Source of the DNA: Anaeramoeba flamelloides
Taxonomy: Eukaryota; Metamonada; Anaeramoebidae
Reading direction: 5' to 3'
Assembly: GCA_027625915.1 (NCBI GenBank)
Contig: JANTQA010000012.1
Location: forward strand, 12,672,501 to 12,736,500
Length of the DNA stretch: 64,000 bases
Shown: piece by piece, positions 12,615 through 23,443 of the stretch
Layout of the letters: the number at the start of each line of letters is the position of its first letter
Position numbering within the stretch: position 1 is the first letter of the stretch
Position numbers and translations under genes: made by a program
Notes under the pieces: generated by a model
Databases searched by the model: none
Seen by the model: only the letters and a program-made list of their open reading frames with translations
What the model was told of the DNA's origin: nothing

Positions 12615-13744
12615 GGGGTTGGTATCTACCAAGGAGAAGCCTAAAATAAAACTATGCTTTCATTAAATGTAAATTACATTAGTGGTACTCCATTGTCAAA
12701 ATGTCTCTGAAAAAAACCAATTAGTAAAATAGTACTATTTATTGATCTCATCAATTAAGAATGATTCTTGTACACAAGAGTAAATATGTAATGTTGTAAA
12801 AAATAGAGTTTTTACAATTTTTGAGACAAATTAAGAGTTCCATGCAATTACCCACAATTTGGTAATAGTAAAAGAAATCTCCGCTTTTATTTTTGGGATC
12901 AAATAGTTTTTAAATATAAAATCGTTTGGTAAATACCAATACATTGTTCAAAAAATGATTTTTTTTTTTAAAATTGAAAGATTGGTATTTACCAAATGAT
13001 TTTTTTGATTTAACTTATTATTAATCTATTTAGATAATCAGGTAATATATTTACTATTACCAAATTGTGGGTAATTGCATGGAACTCTTAATTTGTCTCA
13101 AAAATTGTAAAAACTCTATTTTTTACAACATTCATATTTGTTCTTGTGTATTAGCAAAAAAGCCCAACAAATTTTCTGAAAAAAATCTAGATTTAAAGAC
13201 AGATTTAAATGTTTAATTATCAACACGAAGACTTCAAAGTTGTAAAATATCTTGCTTAAATTTGTCTCGGGATATAGACTAGAGCTAAAAATTTATATAT
13301 TTTTTTAAATAATTAACTAATCAGATTTTTTTGATATATTATTTCTCAAATCATGGAAATATATTGATGTTACAATAAGATTTATTAAAAGGAAACCAAA
13401 GTTAGTCAGTCTTTGGGTTTTTATGTTGATGATTATTGAGTTAATCTTGAAATATAAAAAACACAACAAATAGTTACTTTTGGAAGTACTAAATAAAAAT
13501 AATTAAATACTCGAATATTTTTATTTTTAGTTTTCTATTTTTGGATTTGGAAAAGGAATTAAAAAAAAAATTTCCAAAATGAAAATTTTTAATAGTGATC
13601 ATAAGTAAAAAATGTAATAATTAATTGTATAATAAGCTTTAATATTCGGTTTTTAGAGTCATTTGAACCATTTTGCACTAATATCATTTACACCCAATAA
13701 CGGCATACTTTGATTATAGGCATATCTAGGGTGAAGCTAATACC
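12615..13744. mobile_element. TTAA-flanked inverted-repeat element, copy 2, with nested insertion
   Basis: Flanked by TTAA at 12611-12614 and 13745-13748. Removing the nested element at 12773-13148 and one TA leaves about 752 bp, matching copy 1 (1651-2408) along its length in inverse orientation. Shared interior landmarks include AAATATATTGATGTTA, TTTTATGTTGATGATTATTG and TAGTTACTTTTGGAAGT. The right end keeps ATTTACACCCAATAAC; the left tip is more decayed. No transposase frame is present. Confidence 0.8.
12773..13148. mobile_element. Nested TA-flanked inverted-repeat element (MITE-like)
   Basis: A 376-bp element between TA dinucleotides (12771-12772 and 13149-13150), starting CACAAGAGTAAATATG and ending in its near reverse complement. 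The inverted repeats run for more than 100 bp, of which about 80 bp (from TGTTGTAAAAAATAGAG at 12792 and its mirror ending at 13130) look identical. The host copy at 1651-2408 shows the uninterrupted site (CCTTGTATTAG, read in inverse). TA duplication is usual for Tc1/mariner-type elements. Confidence 0.85.
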
Positions 13745-13796
13745 TTAAAGGGGATCTTCAATTTCCAAAATTGCAAAAATCACAGGTTTAAACAAT

Positions 13797-14283
13797 TTAA
13801 GGTTTCGTTACAAAAGAATTCTTCAGAGACACTACAAATGTCATTCCTTTCATATTGATTAAGGCGCTTACGATCTTTTATCCAAAGATTATAATAGACT
13901 ATTTTTCGAAAAAATTTCATCTTTTTAATTTTTATTTTTTGATCTACTTTAAACTCTGACAAACCAAATCCTTAGAAATACACCTAAGGGGATGTTTATA
14001 CAATTAGTTTTTCGATCGAGTCAGTTATTAGTACTAAAGTACTAATAACTCTGTAAAATTTTATAATTTTCCCATAAATCAATACAACTTTTTATTTCGG
14101 CTCTGTGGTTAGTGGGTATTGATAATTGAACAAAAAAAGCAAAACTAAAAAAACTGCATTTTTTCAAAAAATAGATTATTTTAATCTTTGGATAAAAGAT
14201 CGTAAGAGCCTTAATCGATATGAAAGGAATGACATTTGTAGTGTATCTGAAGAATTCTTTTGTAACGAAACCTTAATTGTACT
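13797..14283. repeat. Foldback element centred on a 28-bp palindrome
   Basis: Arms at about 13797-13925 and 14156-14283 are inverted copies with roughly nine in ten bases alike by eye. The centre is a perfect palindrome, AGTTATTAGTACT at 14023-14035 and its mirror at 14038-14050, two bases apart. Read outward, both arms encode nearly the same peptide, containing NLWIKDRK and ERNDICSVSEEFFCNETL. It begins about 50 bp beyond the right end of the TTAA element. It may be a foldback transposon or an inverted duplication of a gene fragment. Confidence 0.7.
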
Positions 14284-15847
14284 AATCGGAAAATACTTTC
14301 AAGATTCTAAATATCTTTTCTTATGAAATTTTATTTTTACATTTTTTTACAAACTAAAATTTCTCCTGTGATGTAATAGAAATTGAACTTTCTAGGATAC
14401 GATAGAAAATGAATTTTCTATTTCATAAAATGACAATTTTATAATAGACGATTCATTCATATGTCTTATATTTTTACAAGGTGGGGTTGGAAAAGCTCTA
14501 GATAAATTAAAAAGAAACACTTTCACAAACCACTGGAAAACAAAATTTTAAACGTTAATTTGACTCTTCATTATATTTATAAAATCTCTTATTGAACTTT
14601 TGGAATAAAATGAAATTTTTACTAATTGGGATTTAACAGTGATGATTTCAAACTTTATTAAAAGTGATTTTGTAATTCTAATTAAATTATCGCACAAATT
14701 CTTATTTTTGATTATATCAAATGATTTAAATGAAAATTATTTTTAATTATGATTCATGTTGTGTGGATTAAATAGTATTTGGTCTTCTAAAATTGCCCGT
14801 TTTTGTTATTATGGTTTTTTTATTGTATAATCATATAATCTTATTAATATTTTTATTATAATGGTTATTTTGTTTTTCTTTCCTTTAAATCACTAATATT
14901 ATTTATAAAAATAATAGAAAAAAAAGAAATTAATTGATATGGTCGATAACGATACAAAGGAAGTAATTATTAATCAAATTGGCAAAATAAAGATTGAAGA
15001 TGATATATTGGCAAATGATAAAATAAATTAAATTAAAAATAGATATAAGGTATTTCCAAAAAAGTGAGGCATTTTTTTTTTAAAATTTCAAAAAATATTT
15101 TCTTTTTTAATGTTGTTCTAGTTGTAAATTGGTAATATAATATTTTGAGAAGAATATCAATTCTGATTGGATTAAGTGGTTATTATATGTATTACAAAAC
15201 ATATTGATTAAAATATTCCCAAGAAATGAAAAAAAAAACCGAAATACTTTTTTGGACAAATGAGGCATGGTTAAATTAAAGAAAAAATAGACAATATGGT
15301 AAAGATATTGAACCATTTTTTAAATAATAAAATCCTATTATAAGTTTTACATTGTCTGGGAAATTTTATCTAAAAGTAAAGCAGTTAGGAAAAATTTTTA
15401 TAATCAAATTTAAAAAAATAATAACCAATTTATACAAATAAAAAATTATCAAACAAAATTTTGAACAAAAACATCCATAATTTTAATTGAAGTAATGTCT
15501 TTCAAACAGACAAAATGAATTATCATGCAAAATCAATTAATGATAAAAAATAATAATAATTTTAGGTATTGAAATATTTATAGTGGAATGAAGATGAAAT
15601 AATGATAATTTAAAATGAATTTGCTCTGCTTTTTAGGAAATAGCTTATATGTATATTTATATATATTATTTTATATCACATTATAATATAAATAGCATAG
15701 GCATTCTCTACATGAATGTTTCAGAATTTTCAATTTGTATCAATTTGATATTCAATTATATCAATAAATAATAATAAAAATTAAATATTCATTTTATTAT
15801 TTTCGTTATTTCAATATGAATTAAAATATATGGACAAATAAACTCTT

Positions 15848-16043
15848 TTTCAAAAACTGTGACTCACCTGAAATAATAAATTGAAAAAAAAAAAATTATC
15901 CTTTAGTATTCAAGAACAATTAATAACTAAATCTGAGTTGTAATTCACTTTTAAGTCATTCTAAATCTATAAAAACCTGATATATTAAAAATTAAAAAAA
16001 ATAAAACCAAAAACTAAAAAAAAGTGAGTCACAATTTTTGAAA
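15848..16043. repeat. Short inverted-repeat element, about 195 bp
   Basis: The left end TTCAAAAACTGTGACTCACC and the right end GTGAGTCACAATTTTTGAA are inverted copies over about 20 bp. A further GTGAGTCAAAATTTTGAAA sits at about 16406-16424, suggesting another partial copy. No frame inside. Confidence 0.5.
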
Positions 16044-16203
16044 TGAGCATTACCAATTTTTTATTACTGAACTTTCACTGAAAAAAAGTTAAACAACAAA
16101 ATTTTTTATGAATAATTAAATCCATTTTAAAAGACATTACATAGTCTCAATTTTCATAGTGATTATTTTTCTTTTTGAAGATCTTTTTTTTTTTTCCGCA
16201 TGA

Positions 16204-16243
<40 letters not shown>

Positions 16244-17649
16244 AAAAGAAAAAGAAAAAGAAAAACAAAAGAAAAACAAAAATTTGAAAAAGCAAAACTA
16301 AAATTTACAAAATTAGAAAAAATGATTCTGATCCAAAAATTTGAAAATATTTTTTGTAAAGAATACTGGAATAAACCCTCAAAAAAACTCCCATTAACAT
16401 TATAAAGTGAGTCAAAATTTTGAAATATAGTTTAGTTGGAAAAGGTATCGGATAAAATAAATAATAAAATAAAAGCAATAAAGTGCCTTTAGAAACATGA
16501 CATGTGCGTAAGTGTCTTTATGGTAAGTGTCCAATCTAGTTGAACAAATAATTTTTTAAATTCAATTATAATTAAACAGAATAGCTTTATGTTTTTATGA
16601 ATATATACACTTTTTTATGTGTTGTCTAAAAAATCATTTATCAATAAATATATTTATTTTTCATCAAATACACCTTGTTAATTTTTAACATTTTCTATTC
16701 ATTTAATCCAAGTTTCGAAAAAAATTAAACAATTTTTTTTTTTTTTAGGATTTCTTTTTAGAGATATTTTTATTGTTGTTTTTGGTTTCACAATCAACTT
16801 TCTTTCCAAAATTTCAATGTGTGATACTCTTAATAAGTCAAATGTATTTTTTGTATATTTTTTTTTATGAAAGATCAGAATCTAGTATCCAGATGTATTT
16901 CACTTTCTAATTTAATTTGAAATTAAAATCAGACAATATTTAATTTCTTTTTGATTTTTTTTTTTTTTTAATTCTTCAAATTCAATTAATGTATAATTAT
17001 CATTCAACTGAAAATATCACAATATAGTCAATGAAAAGTAAATTCAAACAATTAGAAATTACAAATTTCATTTAATAACTTGAAATTTGTTTAGTAAATT
17101 TCAATCTGAAATAATGGAGTTAGTAATAAAAAAAAATATGTATAATAGTAAATAATTTCGTTTTTTTTTTACTTTTTGCAGTTGTTTCAATAACCCGTGT
17201 TGACGTTTTTGTTTATGTTTTTCAAAATTTTTTGTGTTTTTTTTTTAACTAACTCTTGGTTTTTTTTAAAAAAGGTTTTTTTTTAACTGTTGGTTTTGGT
17301 TTTTAATTTTTGTTTTTGAAAAATACAGTTCAGTAAAACCTTGTATTTTCCAAAACAAAAAGTATTTACATGAAATTATTTTGTCAAATCATTTTTCTAC
17401 AATCTTCCAAGTTCAATAACCTATTTTTGAACTTACTCAATCAAATTTAAACAAACTTGTTACCAAAATCCATAAACAACAAATATTTGAGTTTGATTGA
17501 TTAAATGCGATAACAACAAAAAAAGAGATAAAGTTTTCTGAAAAACTATTTTAGAGCTATCTAAATGTGCAAAAATGTTTTCTTAAATTTTCAAGTTTTT
17601 TTGAAAACAAAATGAAAAAAATTCCACTTTATATTCTTTTTTTTACTTT

Positions 17650-19500
17650 GGTAGATGAATCTGCCATCAATTGAAATTTTCTATTCAGTTTTACGCTGCT
17701 TGGAAATATTTTGTTATTTTGGTTAATAGACAAATGTTTTGGTGAGTTTCTTGTCTTTAATGAGTTGATTAGCAAAGTGGGAATTTTTTTTTTAATTCCA
17801 AACAAAGTTATTCTATCATTTATAATTTCCAGTGTTTCTTAAGGATTATCTAAAAAAAGACCACTATTGACTTCATATGGATTAAAACATAAGCAAAATG
17901 TGTTCTTTATTTCTTTGTAACCAGAAGAAAGATCTAATTTCAAAAATTTAGGAATTGGTAATTTAGATAGATCAGTTTCTTATTAGCAAACTTATTACTG
18001 AAAACCACAACCCAACCATGATCGTTCTAAATTTCATTTTTCAGTGCTAAAAATCGATTGTAAGACAATACTTCAATTAGAACGATCATGGTTGGGTTGT
18101 GTACATTAAATTTATCGAAATGAAATTTTTTCTTTGTAATTTTAAAAAAAATTTAAAATGAATTGGGGAAAAGTTAGAAGTGATTTGTTTTTTATTTGTC
18201 ATTCATTTTCATTTTTTGTTTTTCTCATTTGCGAAGAGGATTTTTTTATTTTTTTCTTATTTTCTTATTATTATTTTCTTTTTATTCGATAAAAGAAATA
18301 TTCAAGACACTAAATTAAATCCCCAAACCAATAGCAAAAAAACAATTTCAAAGAACCGCAGCAGAACGCTGTGTTAGAAAGTTTTCAAAACTGCAACCCA
18401 AAATTCCCAAAAAATTACAAAACAAAAACAATCAAATGATCCACAACAAAAAAAAGTCCAGAAAAAACTCACAAGTCTCTACATTTACTCCACTCATGAC
18501 TTGCACATACCGGCAAAAAACTGAACTTCCAATATTCTTAGAATGGAAGTGTACATTTATTATTAAAAATACAAAAAATACTTGGTTTTCACCCAAATAC
18601 TATTCTCTAATATAGTTAAAAAATCTTAAAGGGGGTTCTTTTCCTTTTTTTTATTAATAAACTTTTCTTTTTTTTTTTTACTTATTTTCTTTTTGTTTTT
18701 TTTTTAGATTTTTTTTGATCTTATTTGTAAAAAAATTTTTTATGTGTTCTTTTCGACAAAAAAAACCTTTTTGTTGGAAACGATGAAATCAAATGTCGTC
18801 AATTTGGCTTTGAAAAGAAAAAATAATTTCTTTTTCATTTTTTTGGGGTTGCTAAAAATTAGATGCGATGAAAAAATGACAAAAGAAATTGAACATTCAA
18901 AAAATGTTTTTGCCTTTGAAATTTTGCAAAAAAATTCTGAAAAATTTTGCATTTTAGGTTTCTCGTTAATTGAAAAAGATAAAGAGTCTAAAACTGTGAT
19001 GTTTTATCCCAGTTACCCCCAAAATGGCCTTTTTTTAGATAGTCCTTAATTGGGTAATAATTCCTCTCATCTTTGAAATATTCCAAAACTAAATCAAGAT
19101 TTAAAGATATGTACTATTATAATTGTTGTAAATTATGAGCGATCGGGGTTCTTTTTATTGTCTCTCTTTGAAAAATATTTTTTACTTGGGGATTTTTTTA
19201 TATGTTAAAAATTACTTTTTGATCTTTTAAAAAGTTTTTTAATTTGACAATTAAATGTAATAATTGAATTTTAGTTAAATAAAAGACTTAAAAGGTTTTC
19301 TACTGGGATGAAATTGACTTTGTATATAAAAAAGGAGTTATTACGGATATCTAAGAATAAAAATCATTAGATTTTTTGAGATTATGCTGAATGGAATTAT
19401 TTTTTACAAAAAAAAAACCCTTTAATTGATATTTTGAAGTAGTTGTGTCCTAAAATTTTTATTATTATAATTTTAGGAGTATTTGGGATAATTAAAGGTA
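17650..19500. repeat. Dispersed repeat C, copy 1
   Basis: Two blocks, 17650-17830 and about 19020-19500, match 38090-38240 and 38260-38680 in order and orientation. Landmarks are GGAAATATTTTGTTATTTT, the GTCTTTTAAAAAGTTTTT block, and GGATATCTAAGAATAAAAAT. Copy 1 has about 1.2 kb (17830-19020) with no counterpart in copy 2. Confidence 0.55.
18007..18102. repeat. Perfect 25-bp inverted repeat (hairpin)
   Basis: CACAACCCAACCATGATCGT and five further bases at 18007-18031 are exactly mirrored at 18078-18102, with a 46-base loop. The arms are more G+C-rich than the surroundings. It could be a minimal inverted-repeat element or a structured transcript; nothing here tells which. Confidence 0.8.
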
Positions 19501-19751
19501 AATATTGATTTTTTTGAAAATGGTTTATTTTTTAGAGGTTTACAAATCGGTCGAGGCCGGCCCATTAGCCTTAAAATCATCTCTTGTAATTGGTGATATT
19601 TATTTTATATTTATTTGGTTCTTTTTTGTGATTGTTATTGGGTGAGATAAGAATCCTAAATGAAGATATATTACAGAATTGAAAAACAAGTTAATCATCT
19701 TGAAATTTGATACTATTTAAATTAGACAAGAGAATTGGTCATATTCATTAA

Positions 19752-20210
19752 CTGTTGAGAGAAAAATGTTGGACACAGAAAATGGTTGAACAGCAATTTT
19801 TCTTGGGAACATTACTAAAAATGATTTTTAATTTCATTCGTTTGTGAAATAACTAAAGAAAATAACAATAATCAACTTATTAGAATAACGATTAATGTAA
19901 TTCGACTTTTTCAAAACCTTATCTCTTACAATCTGAATCAAGTTTAAAAATTATCATTTTCAGAATTAATAGTCATCTTTACTAAAACTTGTATTTTTGT
20001 ACAAAATATCATGATCTACTTTAGTTATCATCCTTTCAAATGAGTATTCTACACACACCACAGATTAATGAACTTGTAACACCTTTAAACCTGGATTTAT
20101 ATAAAAGTCACCTAGTTAACAATAGGATTTGATTTTCAATTTTACTAATGTTCTCAATTAAAAATGGTGTCCAACCATTTTTCTGTGTACAACATTTTTC
20201 TCTCAACAGT
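19752..20210. mobile_element. Inverted-repeat element, ACTGTTGAGAG family, copy 1
   Basis: The ends are inverted repeats of about 80 bp, beginning CTGTTGAGAGAAAAATGTTG and continuing through CACAGAAAATGGTTG and GAACATTA. A second copy is at 42580-43004. It is about 460 bp with no coding frame, so non-autonomous. The target duplication is unclear (TTA-like flanks). Confidence 0.75.
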
Positions 20211-21517
20211 AAACAATATATTCTATTTAAAAAAATTTCATAATGAGAGAGAATTTGATTCGTTTAAATTTCAACACTCATTGGTTACAAAAAGATCTGT
20301 GGGTTTTTCATTCAATTAGTAATAAAAAATTTTTTGGTGGTCTATTGAAATTTTTAAATTTTCATCTATTTATATGAGAAGGAAGTTATTATTTTCCAGA
20401 TAGACTCCGTTTTGAAAAAACAAGTACAGTCTTGAAAGATTTTCATTTTCGACAACAATTAAAAACAATACCGAAAAATTTTTTAACAACAATTCAAAGC
20501 ATGAAATTTGGAAAACAACAGCTAAAGACTGAAAAACAAAATTTTTAAAAGTTAACACGGGTTATTGAGACAAATGTCATTATTTTTATTTCCTTTGGCA
20601 AATAGATCACAAATTACAAACTAAAGCTACTTCTTGGGTAACCCAATATCACAAAAGAAAAATAAGGAAAAATGAAGTGAAAATGAAGTAAAAATTTTTA
20701 TCCTATTCAAAGCTAAATTCTAATCGAAAATAAAAATGGGCACATCTCAAAGGTAATTCAAATGAAAACCTTATTGTTTAAATACTCTATCGTTGTCATG
20801 GTTCATAAGTCAGGTTTCAAAAAAGTTTCAGTTTTTTTCTCATAGAAAAAGCAATTTCTGATAAAATCTGTTTTAAAAGCAAAAAAATTGAGTTTCAGTA
20901 TGAATTAATATTTCGAGAAAACGATTTTTTGACAACCAAAAGAAGAGCACTACAATTAAAAATCCAATTCTTACAAAATACACAAGAGGAAAAAAGATCA
21001 CTGTTTTTCATTTTTCCGATTTCAAAGTCACCCACTTGTGTTTGTTTAGATTCTGTGAAACACTCTGTGTGCTATTTCGAAGAATTTTTAAGAAACATTT
21101 TAATGTGTTAAAACAATAAACGAACCCAAATGTAAAATCCAAAATTTCAAAAAAAGAATTTTTTGAAAATTTTAATTGTTCGAGAAATGAAGAATAAGAT
21201 TCTCGAATAGAACCATCTATCAGTCTACGAAAGGAAACTTTGAATCTTTTTTTCGTTTGAGTTGAATTTATGAAACTAAAAATTACTTTTTTTGATTCAA
21301 ATCCAGATTAAACGAAAAAACAAGAAAAATCAAATTGATCTCAAGTCTGAATCTTGTCAACTCATGACAACAATCAATTAAGTGAATAAGAAAATAGAAT
21401 TACTTGATAATTTTTTATTTTTATTTCATTTTTTTTAAACACTTTTAACAACAAAAAAAAAACCTTTTTTATTTTTTCTTTTCGAAAATAAAAACAAAAA
21501 ACTAAAACCAATCAAAA

Positions 21518-23443
21518 ATGTATTTCGACAACATAATCGAACCATTATTTAAAGGACTTCAATCAAGTAATTTGTCTAACTTAACTGACGATCTCACGTT
21601 AGATGAATCAGTCTTTTCTGATCTAAACCTTTTTACATACAATTCTAATTCAGTTGAGGCATTAGACGAACAAACACTACCATTCGTTGTCAAGAATGAA
21701 ACGAAACAAGCAAACGAATCAAATACTGAGTCTCTCCAAAATTACCTTGAGGAAATGTTCTCAAATTTCAATCCTTTTGATCAAGATTTGGAAAATGAGT
21801 TAACGATGGATTTTGAAGAAGAAGGCGAGAACGATTTTCCAGATCTTATTCGACAAACTAGTGTTGAAGACGCTAATAAAAGAAAAACTGAAAACACAAA
21901 CACCAACACAGAAACAGTAACAGAAACAGTAACAGAAACAAAAACAAACACAATTAAAGTTGAAAATATTAATCAGGAGCCTATTCGTAAAACAACAAAT
22001 AAAAAGAACAACAACCCAAAAATATCCAAAAAAAGAGTTGAAAAACTTAAAAATAGAAGATCTGAGCGCCAAAAAAGAATCTTGCAAACAAAATCTAATT
22101 TAATAATTGTTGAGGATTTTTCAGATCAACCAAACACTTGCAAAAAAGGGAGTAAGTTTAAAAATCAAAAGTATGGGAAATTGTCAAAGGGATCTTCGAG
22201 GAAACGGGAAATTGGCCTGAAGAATAAAAACAAAAGGAGCTGCACATTAGTTGAGTCCGGGAAAGAAATTTTCAAGTTGTTGACTGGGCAATTGTGGGTG
22301 TGTACTGGAGGATCGTCTCAAAAAAACATGACTCCATTTACGAATGTATTTGCTGAAAAAATTGGAGTCATTTTGGGCGCTTCTGAGAACGAAATTAAAG
22401 ATTTCAAATCACAATTAAAATATTTGCTTTCAAATTCAAGAAGGACATTTACAGAGTATATTTGCGAAATTTTGATTGCAATGGTCTCCTTGTCTCTTAG
22501 CAAAAACAAAAAAAAAGTTCCTGGTGTTGTAAATCGATTTGTGAAATTGCTTGGAAAAATTTCAAGAATCCAAAAAAGAAAATTAAGGGATTACAACAAA
22601 AATCAAAAAACAAAACAAAAATCAAAAACAAAAAAAAGGAAGAGCAAAAAAAATAAACAAAATCAAAAATTTGAAAGACAATTCAATTTGGGAATAGAGA
22701 TACTAACGAAAGCCTTAGATGAAAAACCATCTCAAAATATTTCCAATAAACAACAAGAAAACCAATTTCAAAATTTGCAAAAAAAATCACAATCACAATC
22801 ACAATCACAACCACAAAACTCGAAGAAACAAAAATTTAAATTAACAGTTGAAGATGAAGATCAAGAAATATTTCGAAAATTAAGTGAAATCTTTGATGAG
22901 ATTTTCACCGAAAGAGTGTTAATGTACTGGTTTGAAAAAAGGTATGCCAATATAGTCGGCTATATGTTTGGTTTGAAAGAAAGGCACCAATTTTTCCTTG
23001 AATCTTTAAAATATTTATGCAAGGCCAAGTTTATTCATACCTGTCTCACCCTTTCCCAAGATTTGATTAAAAAAGAAGGATTTGTTACCCAGTATTCCAA
23101 ACTTATCGACCTGACATATGATGGCGATGTTTTAAACCTGTACTCAAATAACAGAGGAAGAAAGCTAAAATTGATCAAAGAGTTAATTGTGAAATATGGT
23201 TTGAATCATGGCCTTTTTTGGGATTTTGTCTCCAACAACTATTTATCTAAAATCAATTATAACCAAAAGACTATATTTGAACACTTCCCATATGAACACG
23301 TAATCAAAAATTCCCTTTTAAATAAACTCGCTAAACAAAATAATCAAAAGAATCATGTGAAAAAACGCACACTTGCCTGTAAAGAACATAGAATAGATGA
23401 TCATATCAATACTGATTGGCTATTAAAATGCAATGATTTTTAA
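21518..23443 (+). CDS. Orphan 641-residue protein, probably nuclear
   Basis: I do not recognise the family. The single ATG-to-TAA frame (MYFDNIIEPL) is uninterrupted and richer in G+C than its flanks. Visible parts: an acidic, Asp/Glu/Ser/Asn-rich N-terminal third (1-130); a Thr/Glu repeat (TETVTETVTE, near 130-145); a strongly basic stretch (about 165-250; KKRVEKLKNRRSERQKR) that could bind nucleic acid or act as a nuclear signal; a middle segment with ordinary globular composition (about 245-350); another basic linker and a SQSQSQSQPQ run (about 425); and a C-terminal globular region (about 445-590) rich in aromatics. The acidic-basic-globular order recalls transcription factors, but no bZIP leucine heptads follow the basic stretch. 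An intron is not needed to explain it. Confidence 0.8.
   Translation: MYFDNIIEPLFKGLQSSNLSNLTDDLTLDESVFSDLNLFTYNSNSVEALDEQTLPFVVKNETKQANESNTESLQNYLEEMFSNFNPFDQDLENELTMDFEEEGENDFPDLIRQTSVEDANKRKTENTNTNTETVTETVTETKTNTIKVENINQEPIRKTTNKKNNNPKISKKRVEKLKNRRSERQKRILQTKSNLIIVEDFSDQPNTCKKGSKFKNQKYGKLSKGSSRKREIGLKNKNKRSCTLVESGKEIFKLLTGQLWVCTGGSSQKNMTPFTNVFAEKIGVILGASENEIKDFKSQLKYLLSNSRRTFTEYICEILIAMVSLSLSKNKKKVPGVVNRFVKLLGKISRIQKRKLRDYNKNQKTKQKSKTKKRKSKKNKQNQKFERQFNLGIEILTKALDEKPSQNISNKQQENQFQNLQKKSQSQSQSQPQNSKKQKFKLTVEDEDQEIFRKLSEIFDEIFTERVLMYWFEKRYANIVGYMFGLKERHQFFLESLKYLCKAKFIHTCLTLSQDLIKKEGFVTQYSKLIDLTYDGDVLNLYSNNRGRKLKLIKELIVKYGLNHGLFWDFVSNNYLSKINYNQKTIFEHFPYEHVIKNSLLNKLAKQNNQKNHVKKRTLACKEHRIDDHINTDWLLKCNDF

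Larger units (their letters stand above)
11959..21517. other. Intergenic, 9.6 kb, repeat-rich
   Basis: Between the ankyrin gene and the orphan gene. It contains the second TTAA-flanked element with a nested insertion (12615-13744), the peptide-coding foldback (13797-14283), a small inverted-repeat element (15848-16043), a 25-bp perfect inverted repeat (18007-18102), repeat C copy 1 (17650-19500) and an element with ACTGTTGAGAG ends (19752-20210). An 88-codon ATG frame at 18783-19049 and a 30-codon frame at 14939-15031 are too weak to call. Confidence 0.7.

Noticed and set aside
14939-15031. 30-codon ATG frame (MVDNDTKEVIINQIGKIKIE)
   Set aside because: Too short, and no neighbouring exon or homology that I can recognise.
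18783-19049. 88-codon frame starting MKSNVVNLALKR
   Set aside because: ATG-started and not low-complexity, but it is short, has no recognisable domain and sits in a repeat block.
19551-19565. GAGGCCGGCCC, an 8-bp GGCCGGCC palindrome
   Set aside because: Rare in this composition but isolated, with no associated structure.
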